This document shows, piece by piece, positions 34,181-43,207 of a DNA stretch of 64,000 bases. The notes beneath the pieces were generated by a model. The model saw only the letters and a list, made by a program, of their open reading frames with translations, searched no databases and was not told the DNA's origin. Every line of letters starts with the position of its first letter. The first letter of the stretch is position 1. A program made the translations under genes and the position numbers. Source of the stretch: Microbacterium sp. AK009 (GTDB taxonomy: Bacteria; Actinomycetota; Actinomycetes; Actinomycetales; Microbacteriaceae); the NCBI RefSeq assembly GCF_013410955.1, contig NZ_JACCCG010000006.1, forward strand, positions 310,001 through 374,000, in the 5' to 3' direction.

Positions 34181-35014
34181 ATGGACTGGGTCGACGAGCT
34201 CCGGCGGCTGCGGGATGCCCGCCTGCCGGCGGTGCTGGTCACCCTTGCCGCGGTGCGGGGCCACGCCCCGCGCAACGGCGGCGCGAAGCTCGTTGTCTCG
34301 CCCGATCGGCTCTTCGGCACCGTGGGCGGCGGCAATCTGGAGGAGACCGCCATCGCCACGGCCCGCGAGATGATCGACGCGGGCGAGAACGAGCCGCGAC
34401 TGCTGACGCTCACCCTCAGCGACAAGGCCGCGACCGAGTACGGTGTGCAGTGCTGCGGGGGAGAGGTGACGATGCTGCTGGAACCCGTGCGCGTGGTGCC
34501 GACTGTTGCGATCTTCGGCGTCGGGCACGTCGGGCTGGAGCTCGCCCGCGTGCTCGCCCGTCACGAGATCGAGCTGTGGCTCGTCGACGGGCGCGGCGAG
34601 ATGGTCTCCGACGAGCGGCTCGGCGTGCCCGGGCGGAGCGGGCTGTTCGCCGACGCGGTCGCGAGCGTGCAGGTGCGCCACACGCCGGTGCCGGAGGCGG
34701 CGATCGCCGATCTGCCGGCCGGCGCGCACGTGCTCGTCATGACGCATGACCATGTCGAGGATCTGGCTCTCGTCGATCAGGCCCTCCGCCGCGGCGACCT
34801 CGCGTCGATCGGGCTGATCGGCTCGCGGTCGAAGTGGACGCGATTCACCGCGAAGCTTCGGGAGCTCGGCCACACCGATGACGATCTGGCGCGGGTGACG
34901 ACACCCATCGGCGTGCCAGAGGTGTCGGGTAAGGCCCCGGCCGTCATCGCGGTGAGTGTCGCCGCGCGCCTGCTGCAGCTGATCGAGGAGGCGGCGCGCG
35001 CGCCGCTCCCGTGA
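34181..35014 (+). CDS. xdhC: Xanthine dehydrogenase accessory protein XdhC
   Basis: The product has 277 residues. The N-terminal XdhC/CoxI domain has VRGHAPRNGGAKLVV, then GTVGGGNLEETAI. The C-terminal half is a Rossmann domain (VAIFGVGHVGLELARVLARH) ending in LIGSRSKWTRF and RVTTPIGVP. XdhC binds the molybdenum cofactor, secures its sulfuration and inserts it into XdhB. ATG 34181 is the family start. It completes the xdhABC operon. Confidence 0.93.
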   Translation: MDWVDELRRLRDARLPAVLVTLAAVRGHAPRNGGAKLVVSPDRLFGTVGGGNLEETAIATAREMIDAGENEPRLLTLTLSDKAATEYGVQCCGGEVTMLLEPVRVVPTVAIFGVGHVGLELARVLARHEIELWLVDGRGEMVSDERLGVPGRSGLFADAVASVQVRHTPVPEAAIADLPAGAHVLVMTHDHVEDLALVDQALRRGDLASIGLIGSRSKWTRFTAKLRELGHTDDDLARVTTPIGVPEVSGKAPAVIAVSVAARLLQLIEEAARAPLP

Positions 35015-35027
35015 CGAGCGGGCGGCG

Positions 35028-35951
35028 TCAGCCGCCGAGGACGACGTTCAGCGGGGCCTCGCCCCGCGACATCCGCTCGATCTGGCGGCGGACGAGTCGC
35101 GCGATCCGCGGGCGCATCGCGCTCGATGCCCCGCCGACATGCGGCACGATGAGGACGCCGTCGGTCGACCAGAGCGGATGACTCTTGGGAAGCGGCTCGG
35201 GATCGGTGACGTCGAGGGCAGCGCGGATGCGTCCGCGGCTCGCGTGATCGGCGAGGGCGTCGGTGTCGATGAGGGGTCCGCGGCCGACGTTGACGATGAG
35301 GGCGCCGTCGGGGAGCGTGCGGAGGAACCCGTCGTCGATGAGGTGGCGCGTCGCGTCGCCGCCCGGCAGGGATGCCATCACGATCTCGGTATGTGGCAGC
35401 AGTTCGGGTAGTTCGTCGACGCCGTGGATCGTGACGCCCTCCTCTTCGCGGTGTCGGGATGCCACGCGGACGAGATCGACCTCGAAGCCTGCGAGCCGCG
35501 CGTCGATCGCTTTGCCGATGCCGCCGTAGCCGAGGAGCAGAACGCGGCGGTCGGCGAGACTCGCCGCTCGTTCCGGGGCCCAGCGGCCTTCGGCCTGGGC
35601 GTGCACGAACGACGGGATTCGCCGCTGCGCGGCTAGAGCGAGGGCCACCGCGAGCTCGGCGGTCGACGTCTCATGCACGCTGGAGGCGTTGGCGAAGGTG
35701 TATGTCGGCGGGAGAATATCCTCGATGCCGTCGTACCCGATCGACTGGCTCTGCACCAGGCGGGTCTCGACCTGGTCGAGGAGCGGCACCGCGTCGGCGA
35801 GCGACATGTACGGCGGCACGACGATGTCGATGCGGGGCAGGGGCGGCGGACCGTCCATGGCCCACTGGATCACCTCGACCCCGGCGGGCAGGGGCTCGAG
35901 ATCGGCGGCGAGCTGGGCGGTCGGAACGGACACGACGAGATTCGCACTCAC
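35028..35951 (-). CDS. D-isomer-specific 2-hydroxyacid dehydrogenase
   Basis: The product is about 307 residues. The NAD motif LLGYGGIGKAID is near residue 145. Catalytic Arg (VNVGRGPLID), Glu (DVTDPEPLP) and His (PHVGGASSAM) are in place. The enzyme reduces a 2-keto acid or oxidises the D-hydroxy acid; the substrate is not evident. Three in-frame GTGs (35960, 35954, 35951) compete. A minus-strand TAGCGT box lies seven bases before the last, so 35951 is preferred. It is convergent with xdhC. Confidence 0.88.
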   Translation of the reverse strand: MSANLVVSVPTAQLAADLEPLPAGVEVIQWAMDGPPPLPRIDIVVPPYMSLADAVPLLDQVETRLVQSQSIGYDGIEDILPPTYTFANASSVHETSTAELAVALALAAQRRIPSFVHAQAEGRWAPERAASLADRRVLLLGYGGIGKAIDARLAGFEVDLVRVASRHREEEGVTIHGVDELPELLPHTEIVMASLPGGDATRHLIDDGFLRTLPDGALIVNVGRGPLIDTDALADHASRGRIRAALDVTDPEPLPKSHPLWSTDGVLIVPHVGGASSAMRPRIARLVRRQIERMSRGEAPLNVVLGG

Positions 35952-36016
35952 CACTCCCACGCTACCCGCCGCGGCGGGAGTAGTTTCGGCGGCAGGAGGC
36001 GGCCGAGCGTGCCGGG

Positions 36017-36454
36017 ATGGATATGGTTCCCGAGATCAACTACTGGGCGGTCCTGATCGCCACGGCCTCGACGCTTCTCGTCGGGTCGGTGTTCTACGCA
36101 CCCAAGGTGTTCGGCACGCGCTGGGCGCGGCTGGCGAACGTCGACATGAACCGACCCGGCGCCACCGCGGTCATCCCGATCCTCGTCACGATCCTCGTGA
36201 GCTTCGTCAGCGCGTGGGTCCTCGCCGGAGCGATCAACATCGCGTGGCATTTCTACGGCGGCGGGTACCTGCTCGCGGCACTCGGCACCGCGATCATCCT
36301 GTGGGCGGGGCTCACCGCGGCCCGGATCATCACGCACGACGCCTTCGAGGGCCGGCCGTCGTCGCTCACCGTGCTGACGATCGGCCACGAGCTCGCGACC
36401 GTCGTCGTCATGGCGCTGATCATCGGCGTTTGGCCGCCCGCCGGTACGGTCTGA
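36017..36454 (+). CDS. DUF1761 membrane protein
   Basis: The product has 145 residues and four hydrophobic segments. WAVLIATASTLLVGSVFYAP followed by KVFGTRWARL, and later FEGRPSSLTVLTIGHELAT, fit DUF1761, a family of small integral membrane proteins with unknown role. The ATG at 36017 is used; an ATG two codons later is equally possible. It is followed by a GC-rich repeat region and faces purQ. Confidence 0.85.
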   Translation: MDMVPEINYWAVLIATASTLLVGSVFYAPKVFGTRWARLANVDMNRPGATAVIPILVTILVSFVSAWVLAGAINIAWHFYGGGYLLAALGTAIILWAGLTAARIITHDAFEGRPSSLTVLTIGHELATVVVMALIIGVWPPAGTV

Positions 36455-36635
36455 CCCGGGCGCCGCGGCGCCGCGGGGCGCGCCGCCCCCGCGCCGCCCA
36501 GCGCCCACCGTTCGCGGTCGCGAGGAGATTCGCCTCCACGAGGATCGGACCGCGACCTCGCATCCTCCCGAACGCGAGAATCCTCGCCGCCGCGAGAATC
36601 CAGCGTGGCGGCGGAGCCCGCTGAGCCGGCGCTCA

Positions 36636-37024
36636 GCCGCACACGGGAGGAGATCGACACACCGGAGGTGCGCAGCGCGCTGCGCGCCCTCCGGTGCGCG
36701 GATTTCCTCCCGTGCGCCGCCGACGGTGGGAGCGGGCGCGTCAGCGCGTTTGCGGTTCGCTCGGCGCGCGCGCAGCGCCGCGGCTGCTCGGCCGCACACG
36801 GGAGGAGATCGACAGGCCGGAGGTCAACGTCGCGCTGCGCGCCCTCCGCTGTGGGGATCTCCTCCCGTGCGCCGCCGACGCTGGGAGCGGGCGCGTCAGC
36901 GCGTTTGCGGTTCGCTCGGCGCGCGCGCAGCGCCGCGGCTACTCAGCCGCACACGGGAGGAGATCGACAGACTGGAGGTGCGTAGCGCGCTGCGCGCCCT
37001 CCGCTGTGGGGATCTCCTCCCGTG
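36636..37024. repeat. 155-bp tandem repeat with internal hairpins, 2.5 copies
   Basis: The 24-base block beginning GCCGCACACGGGAGGAGATC occurs at 36636, 36791 and 36946, exactly 155 bases apart. Each copy opens with a 73-base inverted repeat: 36642-36714, 36797-36869 and 36952-37024, with outer arms CACGGGAGGAGATC / GATCTCCTCCCGTG and GC-rich inner arms. The first copy contains the 16-bp palindrome GCGCAGCGCGCTGCGC at its centre; copies two and three carry changes there. The 82-base linker between hairpins is nearly identical between copies one and two. The gap from 36455 to 37133 holds no supported gene. Confidence 0.9.
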
Positions 37025-37133
37025 CGCCGTTGAGCTCGCCCCGCCGGGCTCACGCCGCCGGGCTCTCGCCGCCGGGCGTCGCCTGCCGCCGTTCTGCCCC
37101 GCGCCCTACCGCGCCGCGCAACCCGCGCGCGGC

Positions 37134-37838
37134 TCAGGCCGTGGCGACGAGCGACGCGATGGCGGAGGTGAAGAACCGGCGGCCGTCGACACCCGAGCGC
37201 ATCGCGAGGCGGGTGTCGGGGCCGAAGCCCTCTTCGACGGCGTGCTCGGGGTGCGGCATGAGACCGACGACGTTGCCGCGCTCGTTGCGCAGGCCCGCGA
37301 TGTCGTGGAGCGATCCGTTGGGGTTCACGCCCAGGTAGCGGAGGGCGACGAGTCCCTCGCCCTCGATCCGCGCGAGGGTGTCGGCGTCGGCGATGTACCC
37401 GCCATCGGCGTTCTTCAGGGGGATGACGATCTCCTCGCCGTCGGCGAAGTCGGCCGTCCACGCCGTCGATGTGCTCTCCACGCGCAGTCGCTGGTCGCGG
37501 CAGATGAACTGCTGGTGGGCGTTGCGGATCAAACCGCCGGGCAGCAGGTGCGCCTCGACGAGCATCTGGAAGCCGTTGCAGATACCGAGCACGGGCATTC
37601 CGCCCCGCGCGGCGTCCGTGACCTCGGCCATGATCGGTGCGAGGGCAGCGATCGCCCCGGCGCGCAGGTAGTCGCCGTAGCTGAAGCCACCGGGGAGGAT
37701 GAGGGCGTCGACGCCCTCGAGGTCGTGCGAGCCGTGCCAGAGGGCGACCGGTTCGCCGCCCGCGAGACGAACGGCGCGGCGAGCGTCGACGTCGTCGAGA
37801 CTTCCGGGGAAGGTGATGACGCCGATGCGGGCGGTCAC
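37134..37838 (-). CDS. purQ: Phosphoribosylformylglycinamidine synthase, PurQ subunit
   Basis: The product is a 234-residue class I glutamine amidotransferase. The nucleophile Cys87 is in GICNGFQM and the partner His in [26 protein letters not shown] is specific for PurQ. It supplies ammonia to PurL in the fourth step of purine synthesis, within the PurL-PurQ-PurS complex. The GTG start overlaps the purS stop. purL is not next to it and is not in this window. Confidence 0.96.
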   Translation of the reverse strand: MTARIGVITFPGSLDDVDARRAVRLAGGEPVALWHGSHDLEGVDALILPGGFSYGDYLRAGAIAALAPIMAEVTDAARGGMPVLGICNGFQMLVEAHLLPGGLIRNAHQQFICRDQRLRVESTSTAWTADFADGEEIVIPLKNADGGYIADADTLARIEGEGLVALRYLGVNPNGSLHDIAGLRNERGNVVGLMPHPEHAVEEGFGPDTRLAMRSGVDGRRFFTSAIASLVATA

Positions 37839-38083
37839 TCCACGACCTCCACGCCGACGACGTCTTCGATCACATCGTTGGAGAGCACCTCGGCGGCGAT
37901 CCGACGGGCTGTGGCGAGGGTCTCGTCATCGACCTCTCCGTCGACGGTCAACTCGAAACGCTTGCCGATCCGGACGCCCGAGAAGCGCTCGACGCCGAGC
38001 CGCGTGAGGGCTCCGGCGACGGCCTTTCCCTGCGGGTCGAGCAGCTCGGCCTTGGGCATGACGTCGACGACGATGGTGGGCAC
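37835..38083 (-). CDS. purS: Phosphoribosylformylglycinamidine synthase, PurS subunit
   Basis: The product is an 82-residue Pur[21 protein letters not shown] opens it, followed by [17 protein letters not shown]. PurS is the small bridging subunit of the FGAM synthase in Gram-positives. The GTG start lies six bases after TAGGAT, indicating a leaderless mRNA. It overlaps purQ by four bases. Confidence 0.95.
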   Translation of the reverse strand: MPTIVVDVMPKAELLDPQGKAVAGALTRLGVERFSGVRIGKRFELTVDGEVDDETLATARRIAAEVLSNDVIEDVVGVEVVE

Positions 38084-38089
38084 ACCGAC

Positions 38090-38095
38090 ATCCTA
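38090..38095 (-). promoter_or_regulatory. -10 box of purS, leaderless type
   Basis: TAGGAT on the minus strand ends six bases before the purS GTG. Confidence 0.6.
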
Positions 38096-38145
38096 CGGCT
38101 AGGCCTCACGCATCACCGTCGTGACCTGATCGTTACACGACGATT

Positions 38146-38215
38146 TGGGAGCGCTCCCTTGACATCCGTGAGAGCGATCCCATAGCGTCGTCCGCAATTC
38201 GTGGGAGCGATTCCA
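38146..38215 (+). promoter_or_regulatory. ceb promoter with three CebR-box-like operators
   Basis: TGGGAGCGCTCCCT (38146-38159), TGAGAGCGATCCCA (38169-38182) and TGGGAGCGATTCCA (38202-38215) match the CebR operator TGGGAGCGCTCCCA at 13, 12 and 12 of 14 positions. A perfect -35 TTGACA (38159-38164) is followed by a -10-like ATAGCG (38182-38187), so the boxes bracket and fill the promoter. Confidence 0.88.
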
Positions 38216-38284
38216 CGGACACGTCAATCTCGCACCGTGTCACCGACACAGCATCGTGCTTTTCTCATCCACAAAGGAGTGATC

Positions 38285-39598
38285 GTGACGTCATCCACCA
38301 TGCGCAAAGCGGCCGTCGCGGCTGCGATCGCGTCATCCACCGCCCTCGTTCTCGCGGGCTGCAGCTCCTCCGGCGGCGGCGACGCCGCGGGCGGCGAGGC
38401 CGGCGAGGACATCACCCTCACGGTCACCACCTTCGGCACCTTCGGCTACGACGATCTGTACACCGAGTACGAAGAGGCCAACCCCGGCATCACCATCGAG
38501 GCCACGAACATCGACACGGGCGGCAACGCCCGCACCGACGCCTTCACCAAGATCGGCGCCGGGTCCGGTCTGTCCGACGTCGTCGCGGTCGAAGAGGGCT
38601 GGCTCGGTCAGATCATGGGGGTCGCCGACCAGTTCGTCGACCTGCGCGACTACGGCATCGAGGACCGCAAGGGCGACTGGCTCGAGTGGAAGTACGACCA
38701 GGCGACCGACCCCGAGGGCCGCGTCATCGGCTACGGCACCGACATCGGCCCGCAGGGCATCTGCTACAACGCTCCCGCCTTCGAGGCGGCCGGCCTGCCT
38801 ACTGATCGCGAAGAGGTCGCGGCGCTCCTCGACGGCGACTGGGAAAACTACTTCGACCTCGGCCGCCAGTATAACGAGGCGACCGGCAAGGCCTGGTACG
38901 ACCACTCGGGCTTCGTCTGGAACGCGATGGTCAACCAGATGGATGAGGGCTACTACACCGCCGACGGCGAGCTGAACGTCGAGGGCAACGCCGAGATGCA
39001 GGAGCGCTTCCAGCTGCTGGGCGCCGCCACCGAAGACGGTCTGTCCGCTGCCCAGGCGGCGTGGGACTGGAACAAGGGCGAGTCCTTCCTCGACCAGACG
39101 TTCGCGACGTTCATCTGCCCCGGCTGGATGCTCGGCGTGATGCAGGGCTCGATCGAGGGCGCCGGCGGCGACGAGGACAACGGATGGGACTTCGCCAACG
39201 TCTTCCCCGGAGGCCCGGCGAACTGGGGCGGCGCCTTCCTGACCGTTCCCGAGACGTCGCAGCACAAGGAAGAGGCGGCCAAGCTCGCCGACTGGCTGAC
39301 CCAGCCCGCGCAGCAGGTGAAGCAGTCCGCTGCGGCGGGCAACTTCCCCAGCACCGTCGAGGCGCAGGAGACCCTGGCCGCAGAGGCGACTCCGAACCCG
39401 TTCTTCAACGACGCACCCACCGGAGCGATCCTGGCCGAACGCGCCGTCGGCGTCGAAGCGCAGTACAAGGGCCCGCAGGACTCGGTCATCCAGGAGAACG
39501 TCTTCGGCCCCGCGCTGAAGGCGCTGGACCTCGGCGAAACCGACACGCAGGGCGCCTGGGACCGGGCGCTGCAGCTGCTGAACGAACTGGTCGGCTGA
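38285..39598 (+). CDS. cebE: Cello-oligosaccharide-binding lipoprotein, CebE-like
   Basis: The product has 437 residues. The signal (RKAAVAAAIASSTALVLA) ends in the lipobox LAGC. The mature part is a family 1 solute-binding protein (VTTFGTFGYDDLYTEYEEAN, GTDIGPQGICYNAPAFEAAG). GTG 38285 is set by AAAGGAG five bases upstream; upstream in-frame starts would overlap the operators. Cellobiose or longer cellodextrins are inferred from the CebR boxes, the GH1 enzyme and the gene order. A hairpin follows, which may keep the binding protein in excess over the permeases. Confidence 0.88.
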   Translation: MTSSTMRKAAVAAAIASSTALVLAGCSSSGGGDAAGGEAGEDITLTVTTFGTFGYDDLYTEYEEANPGITIEATNIDTGGNARTDAFTKIGAGSGLSDVVAVEEGWLGQIMGVADQFVDLRDYGIEDRKGDWLEWKYDQATDPEGRVIGYGTDIGPQGICYNAPAFEAAGLPTDREEVAALLDGDWENYFDLGRQYNEATGKAWYDHSGFVWNAMVNQMDEGYYTADGELNVEGNAEMQERFQLLGAATEDGLSAAQAAWDWNKGESFLDQTFATFICPGWMLGVMQGSIEGAGGDEDNGWDFANVFPGGPANWGGAFLTVPETSQHKEEAAKLADWLTQPAQQVKQSAAAGNFPSTVEAQETLAAEATPNPFFNDAPTGAILAERAVGVEAQYKGPQDSVIQENVFGPALKALDLGETDTQGAWDRALQLLNELVG

Positions 39599-39614
39599 GT
39601 CCGACCGCATGACA

Positions 39615-39646
39615 CGGGGCCTCCGGGCGCACGCCTGGGGGCCCCG
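39615..39646 (+). terminator. Intercistronic hairpin after cebE
   Basis: CGGGGCCTCCGGGC pairs with the complement at 39633-39646 with two mismatches around a four-base loop. It lies inside the operon, so it probably stabilises cebE mRNA or attenuates rather than ends transcription. Confidence 0.6.
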
Positions 39647-39673
39647 ACCATCTCTTCGCGAGAGGAACTGCAC

Positions 39674-40738
39674 ATGACCGCGACCCTGCCGTCACCGGCG
39701 CCGGCATCGGCCGACACCGGCCGAGAAGAGACGAAGGACCGGATGCGGCGACCCGCCCGCTCCCCCTTCCGTCAGCGTCTGTCGAAGGCCGACCAGAAGG
39801 CCTCTCCCTACCTCTACGTCGCCCCGTTCTTCCTTCTCTTCGGCGTCGTCGGTCTCTTCCCGCTGATCTACACCCTCAACGTCTCCCTCTACGACTGGGA
39901 TCTGCTGCAGGGTCAGGGCGACTTCGTCGGACTCGGCAACTTCGTCGAGATCCTGGGCGACCGGATGTTCTGGAACGCGGTGTTCAACACCATCAGCATC
40001 TTCCTGATCTCGGCCATTCCGCAGCTGACGATCGCCCTCATCGTCGCCTACCTCCTCGACCGAGGTCTGCGCGCCCCCACCTTCTGGCGGATGAGCGTGC
40101 TCATCCCCTTCGTCGTCACCCCGGTCGCGGTCGCCCTGATCTTCTCGAGCATCTTCAGCGACGTCGACGGCCTGGCCAACAACCTCCTCAACCTCTTCGG
40201 CATCTCCGATCAGCAGTGGAAGCAGGACCGGTTCCTCAGCCACCTCGCCATCGCCATCATGGTCAACTTCCGGTGGACCGGGTACAACGCCCTCATCCTC
40301 CTCGCCGCGATGCAGGCGGTGCCGCGCGACCTGTATGAATCCGCCGCGATCGACGGCGCCGGTCCGGTGCGCCGCTTCTTCTCCATCACGATCCCGACGA
40401 TCCGCCCGACGCTGATCTTCGTGATCATCACCGCCACCATCGGGGGACTGCAGATCTTCGCCGAGCCGCGCCTGTTCGACGTGTCGGCCGCCGGAGGTAT
40501 CGGCGGCAGCGACCGACAGTTCCAGACCCTCGTGCTCTTCCTTTGGGACCTCGCGTTCTTCCGCACGAACCTGGGGGAGGCGTCCGCCGTGGCGTGGCTG
40601 CTGTTCCTCCTCATCGTGCTGTTCGGGCTCGTCAACTTCCTCATCGCGCGTCGTATCGCAACGTCGGACTCCCGGCAGGACCGCAGAGCACGTCGAATCG
40701 CCCAGCGTCAGGCCCGAGCCCTTGGAGGGGCAAAGTGA
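39674..40738 (+). CDS. cebF: ABC sugar permease, CebF-like
   Basis: The product has 354 residues with six membrane segments. An N-terminal charged region precedes SPYLYVAPFFLLFGVVGLFP. The EAA loop is ESAAIDGAGPVRRFFSITIP. It is the MalF-like partner of the importer. GAGAGGAACTGCAC supports the ATG. Its stop overlaps cebG in a GTGA. Confidence 0.9.
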   Translation: MTATLPSPAPASADTGREETKDRMRRPARSPFRQRLSKADQKASPYLYVAPFFLLFGVVGLFPLIYTLNVSLYDWDLLQGQGDFVGLGNFVEILGDRMFWNAVFNTISIFLISAIPQLTIALIVAYLLDRGLRAPTFWRMSVLIPFVVTPVAVALIFSSIFSDVDGLANNLLNLFGISDQQWKQDRFLSHLAIAIMVNFRWTGYNALILLAAMQAVPRDLYESAAIDGAGPVRRFFSITIPTIRPTLIFVIITATIGGLQIFAEPRLFDVSAAGGIGGSDRQFQTLVLFLWDLAFFRTNLGEASAVAWLLFLLIVLFGLVNFLIARRIATSDSRQDRRARRIAQRQARALGGAK

Positions 40739-41664
40739 GCGTCACCATTCCCGATCCGCTCCCCGCGGTGCAGGTCGACACCCTCGACACCGACCCGCCC
40801 GAACGGCCCGCGAAGCGCCGTCGCGGTCGTGAGACGGGCAACGCCGGCATCGGCAGCCGCCCCGGCTTCCTCACCTACGGCCTGCTCGCGGCGTTCATCA
40901 TCGGCAGCGTGTACCCGCTGTGGTGGTCGTTCGTCGTCGCCAGCGGCGACAACTCGACCCGTGGCGAGACGCTGCCCCTCATCCCCGGCGGGAACTTCTT
41001 CGCCAACGCGTCGCGCGTGCTCGACGCCATCCCGTTCTGGCTGGCGCTGGGCAACTCGATCGTGATCTCGGGCGTCATCACGGTCTCGGTGGTGACGTTC
41101 TCCACGATCGCCGGCTACGCCTTCGCCAAGCTGAAGTTCCGCGGACGCAACGGGCTCATGCTCTTCGTGATCGCCACGATGGCGATCCCCACTCAGCTCG
41201 GCATCATCCCGCTCTTCATGGTGATGCGCGAACTCGGCTGGACCGGCACCATCGGCGCCGTCATCGTGCCCACCCTCGTCACGGCGTTCGGTGTGTTCTT
41301 CATGCGGCAGTATCTCGTCGACGTCATCCCCGACGAGCTCATCGAGGCGGCCCGCGTCGACGGCGCCGGCCAGTTCCGCACCTTCCTCACCGTCGGGGTC
41401 CCCGCGGCGCGACCGGCGATGGCGATCCTGGGGCTGTTCACCTTCATGACGGCGTGGACGGATTACCTCTGGCCGCTGATCGTGCTGAGCCCGTCCAACC
41501 CCACGCTGCAGACAGCTCTCAGTCAGCTGCAGTCGGGATACTACATCGACTACTCGATCGTGCTCGCCGGCGCCGTCATGGCGACGATTCCGCTCTTGAT
41601 CCTGTTCATCATCGCGGGTAAACAGCTCATCAGCGGCATCATGGCCGGAGCAGTGAAAGGCTGA
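40735..41664 (+). CDS. cebG: ABC sugar permease, CebG-like
   Basis: The product is 309 residues with six membrane segments. The EAA loop is EAARVDGAGQFRTFLTVGVP, and YLWPLIVLSPSNPTLQTALS is typical of the MalG-like subunit. GTG 40735 has TTGGAGGGG upstream and overlaps cebF by four bases. No ATPase gene is in the operon, as in Streptomyces, where MsiK energises the Ceb importer; a shared ATPase elsewhere in the genome is inferred. Confidence 0.9.
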   Translation: MSVTIPDPLPAVQVDTLDTDPPERPAKRRRGRETGNAGIGSRPGFLTYGLLAAFIIGSVYPLWWSFVVASGDNSTRGETLPLIPGGNFFANASRVLDAIPFWLALGNSIVISGVITVSVVTFSTIAGYAFAKLKFRGRNGLMLFVIATMAIPTQLGIIPLFMVMRELGWTGTIGAVIVPTLVTAFGVFFMRQYLVDVIPDELIEAARVDGAGQFRTFLTVGVPAARPAMAILGLFTFMTAWTDYLWPLIVLSPSNPTLQTALSQLQSGYYIDYSIVLAGAVMATIPLLILFIIAGKQLISGIMAGAVKG

Positions 41665-41665
41665 C

Positions 41666-43165
41666 ATGACCATCGACCTCACCGAGGACCCTCGCCTCGA
41701 CGTCACCGGCGCTCGCGCCTTCCCACCCGGTTTCCTCTTCGGCGCCGCAACCGCCGCCTACCAGATCGAGGGCGCCGCGCACGAGGACGGACGACGCGAT
41801 TCCATCTGGGACGCGTTCAGCCGCGTGCCGGGAGCCGTCATCAACGGCGACAACGGCGACGTCGCGTGCGACCACTACCACCGCTATCGCGACGACGTGG
41901 CGCTGATGAAGGAGATGGGTCTTCAGACCTATCGCTTCTCGACCTCCTGGTCGCGGGTGCGACCGGACGGGGGAGCGCTCAACCCGGCGGGCGTCGACTT
42001 CTACCGCCGCCTCGTCGACGAGTTGCTCGACGCCGGCATCCTCCCCTGGCTGACGCTCTACCACTGGGACCTCCCGCAGGCGCTGCAGGAGCGGGGCGGC
42101 TGGGCGAACCGCGACACCGCCGACCGCTTCACCGAGTACGCCCTCGACATGCACGACGCCCTGGGCGACCGCGTGAACGTGTGGACCACGCTCAACGAGC
42201 CGTGGTGCGCGTCGTTCCTCAGCTACACGGCGGGGATCCACGCGCCCGGGCGTTTCAGCGTGTCCGAGGGGATGCTCGCCTCCCACCACCTGCTCCTCGG
42301 CCATGGTCAGACCGTCCGCGAGCTTCGTGCCCGCGACGCGTCGCTGACGCTCGGCATCACCCTGAACCTGACGGTCGCCGATCCTGCTGATCCGACCGAT
42401 CCGGCGGACGTCGACGCAGCGCGCCGCATCGACGGACAGTTCAATCGCTGGTTCCTCGACCCCCTCTTCCGGGGCGCGTATCCCGCCGACATCCTCTCGG
42501 ACTTCGAGAAGAAGGATGCCGCGGCGGTCGCCGTCTTCACCGACGCTGTGCAGCCCGGCGATCTCGCCGCGATCAGCACGCCGATAGACACGCTCGGCGT
42601 GAACTACTACCACGGAGAGCTCGTCGGAGGCACCCCGCCGGCCGTTCCGCCGCCCGGCGGTGACGCCCCCACGGATCGCGTCACAGCGTCGCCGTTCCCG
42701 GCATCCGATGGGATCTTCTGGCATGACCGGGGGCTCGCCCGCACCGCGATGAACTGGGAGGTGCAGCCCGAGGGGCTGACGCGTCTGCTCAGACGCACCT
42801 GGGACGAGTACGCCGAACCGGCCGGCGTCGCGCTCTACGTCACCGAGAACGGCGCCGCCTACGACGACGAGGTGATCGTCGACGGCGGCGAGGTCCGGGT
42901 GCCGGATGCGGAGCGGACGGCGTTCCTCCGGGCGCACCTCGGTGCGGTGCTGGATGCCGCCGAATTCGGCGTCGATGTGCGCGGATACTTCTACTGGTCG
43001 CTGCTGGACAACTACGAGTGGGCGTGGGGATACGAGAAGCGGTTCGGCATCGTCCGGGTCGACTACGACACCCAGGTGCGCACGGTGAAGGACTCCGGCC
43101 GGGAGTACCGCCGTATCATCGCAGCACGAGAGCTCGACGACGTCCACCCGGGGGCCCTGTCGTAG
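41666..43165 (+). CDS. bglC: GH1 beta-glucosidase, BglC-like
   Basis: The product has 499 residues. FPPGFLFGAATAAYQIEGAA is the GH1 N-terminal signature. The acid/base is Glu178 in TLNEPW and the nucleophile Glu394 in YVTENGAA. LLDNYEWAWGYEKRFGIVRV closes the barrel. There is no signal peptide, so imported cellobiose is hydrolysed to glucose in the cytoplasm. It starts directly after the cebG stop and is followed by the regulator gene 42 bases later. Confidence 0.94.
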   Translation: MTIDLTEDPRLDVTGARAFPPGFLFGAATAAYQIEGAAHEDGRRDSIWDAFSRVPGAVINGDNGDVACDHYHRYRDDVALMKEMGLQTYRFSTSWSRVRPDGGALNPAGVDFYRRLVDELLDAGILPWLTLYHWDLPQALQERGGWANRDTADRFTEYALDMHDALGDRVNVWTTLNEPWCASFLSYTAGIHAPGRFSVSEGMLASHHLLLGHGQTVRELRARDASLTLGITLNLTVADPADPTDPADVDAARRIDGQFNRWFLDPLFRGAYPADILSDFEKKDAAAVAVFTDAVQPGDLAAISTPIDTLGVNYYHGELVGGTPPAVPPPGGDAPTDRVTASPFPASDGIFWHDRGLARTAMNWEVQPEGLTRLLRRTWDEYAEPAGVALYVTENGAAYDDEVIVDGGEVRVPDAERTAFLRAHLGAVLDAAEFGVDVRGYFYWSLLDNYEWAWGYEKRFGIVRVDYDTQVRTVKDSGREYRRIIAARELDDVHPGALS

Positions 43166-43207
43166 CGTCGACCGCGAGGCGGGTGCCCGCGGGCAAGGAG
43201 GCATCCC

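Noticed and set aside
36636..37024. CRISPR array
   Set aside because: The unit is 155 bases with near-identical linkers, not short repeats with unique spacers, and no cas genes are present.
36605..38102. Rightward frames with repeated peptides across the 155-bp repeats and on through purQ/purS
   Set aside because: The peptide repeats merely mirror the DNA repeats, and the frames continue antisense through purQ and purS. No start with a promoter or ribosome site was seen.
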